Shown here one piece after another: positions 6,118 through 6,283 of a DNA stretch of 6,283 bases. The first letter of the stretch is position 1; each line of letters begins with the position of its first letter. The stretch is from Rhodocyclaceae bacterium (GTDB taxonomy: Bacteria; Pseudomonadota; Gammaproteobacteria; Burkholderiales; Rhodocyclaceae), in the NCBI GenBank assembly GCA_020849155.1, contig JADLGU010000125.1, positions 1-6,283 on the forward strand. Reading direction: 5' to 3'. The notes beneath the pieces were generated by a model, which did no database searches, was not told the origin of the DNA, and was given only the letters and a program-made list of their open reading frames with translations. Made by a program: the position numbers and the translations under genes.

Positions 6118-6171
6118 CGTAGATTCCTGCAGCCGCCACGATGCGCGGCGGATTCCTCTGACGTACGGCTG
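6118..6171 (+). other. Gap after the exported-protein gene, weak hairpin
   Basis: CCGCC (6133-6137) and GGCGG (6147-6151) can pair around a nine-base loop 15 bases after the stop codon. The sequence that follows, ATTCCTCTG, is not a T-run, so this is at best a weak terminator. The heptamer GATTCCT occurs on both sides of the hairpin (6122 and 6151). Confidence 0.3.
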
Positions 6172-6199
6172 TTGACACCTCCCGGAGTCATGCTATTTT
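6172..6199 (+). promoter_or_regulatory. Strong sigma70-type promoter with extended -10
   Basis: A perfect -35 TTGACA (6172-6177), a 16-base spacer and a -10 TATTTT (6194-6199) preceded by TGC (6191-6193) make this the clearest promoter in the window. Transcription should start near 6205-6207, giving an AT-rich leader of about 40 bases before the ATG at 6246. Such a near-consensus site suggests high constitutive expression unless a repressor acts there; I see no obvious operator overlapping it. Confidence 0.75.
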
Positions 6200-6245
6200 T
6201 CACGCAGAATTTCAATATAAAAACAGCAACTCTGGAGGAGGCACC

Positions 6246-6283
6246 ATGACGGCACCCTGTTATTCCTGCGGCGAAACGATACG
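6246..6283 (+). CDS. N-terminal fragment of a rightward gene with a CxxC knuckle
   Basis: The ATG at 6246 follows a near-perfect Shine-Dalgarno, GGAGGAGG at 6234-6241, and the promoter above. Twelve full codons are visible, MTAPCYSCGETI, with the next residue certainly Arg (CG plus any base). The Cys-Tyr-Ser-Cys-Gly motif at residues 5-9 is typical of the first knuckle of a zinc ribbon, so a small zinc-binding protein is likely. Whether a second CxxC follows cannot be seen. It could also be the N-terminus of a larger enzyme with a zinc-ribbon start. The gene has its own promoter and is probably independent of the exported-protein gene upstream. Confidence 0.7.
   Translation, partial: MTAPCYSCGETI

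Overview
The window is GC-rich (roughly two thirds G+C by eye) with strong third-position GC in the real genes, dense packing and classical Shine-Dalgarno sites. With the PilZ-type proteins and the type of secreted hypothetical proteins seen, it looks like chromosomal DNA of a betaproteobacterium, possibly Rhodocyclaceae. That placement is an inference from composition and protein style, not from a marker gene. I see no tRNA, rRNA, CRISPR array, insertion sequence, integrase or attachment site.

Layout. (1) The left edge carries the first 18 codons of a leftward gene (1-56). (2) A 431-base non-coding stretch (57-487) follows, including an AT-rich island at 331-361. (3) Two tandem rightward genes, 488-2089 (533 aa) and 2186-3748 (520 aa), encode homologous proteins with a long, mostly helical N-terminal part and a C-terminal PilZ-like domain. 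They are probably cyclic-di-GMP-responsive cytoplasmic regulators produced by gene duplication. (4) A leftward gene (3745-4494, 249 aa) encodes a Sec-exported protein of an uncharacterised type. Its stop codon overlaps the stop of the second PilZ gene by four bases (TTAG read from both sides). (5) A 180-base divergent control region (4495-4674) separates it from (6) a rightward gene (4675-6117, 480 aa) for a second exported protein, with a CARDB-like segment, a Pro/Ala linker and an eight-cysteine C-terminal tail. (7) A strong sigma70-type promoter with an extended -10 (6172-6199) and an excellent Shine-Dalgarno site lead into the first 12 codons of a rightward gene starting MTAPCYSCGETI (6246 on), which shows a CxxC knuckle.

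How they might work together. The PilZ pair is probably one transcriptional unit that senses cyclic-di-GMP. The two divergent genes both encode exported proteins and share a control region, so they may be co-regulated. Nothing in the sequence directly ties the PilZ pair to the exported proteins except adjacency. No gene here can be given a confident gene symbol. The most interesting points are the paralogous PilZ pair with a diverged RxxxR motif in the upstream copy, the absence of recognisable ribosome-binding sites in front of both PilZ genes, and the cysteine-rich secreted protein.
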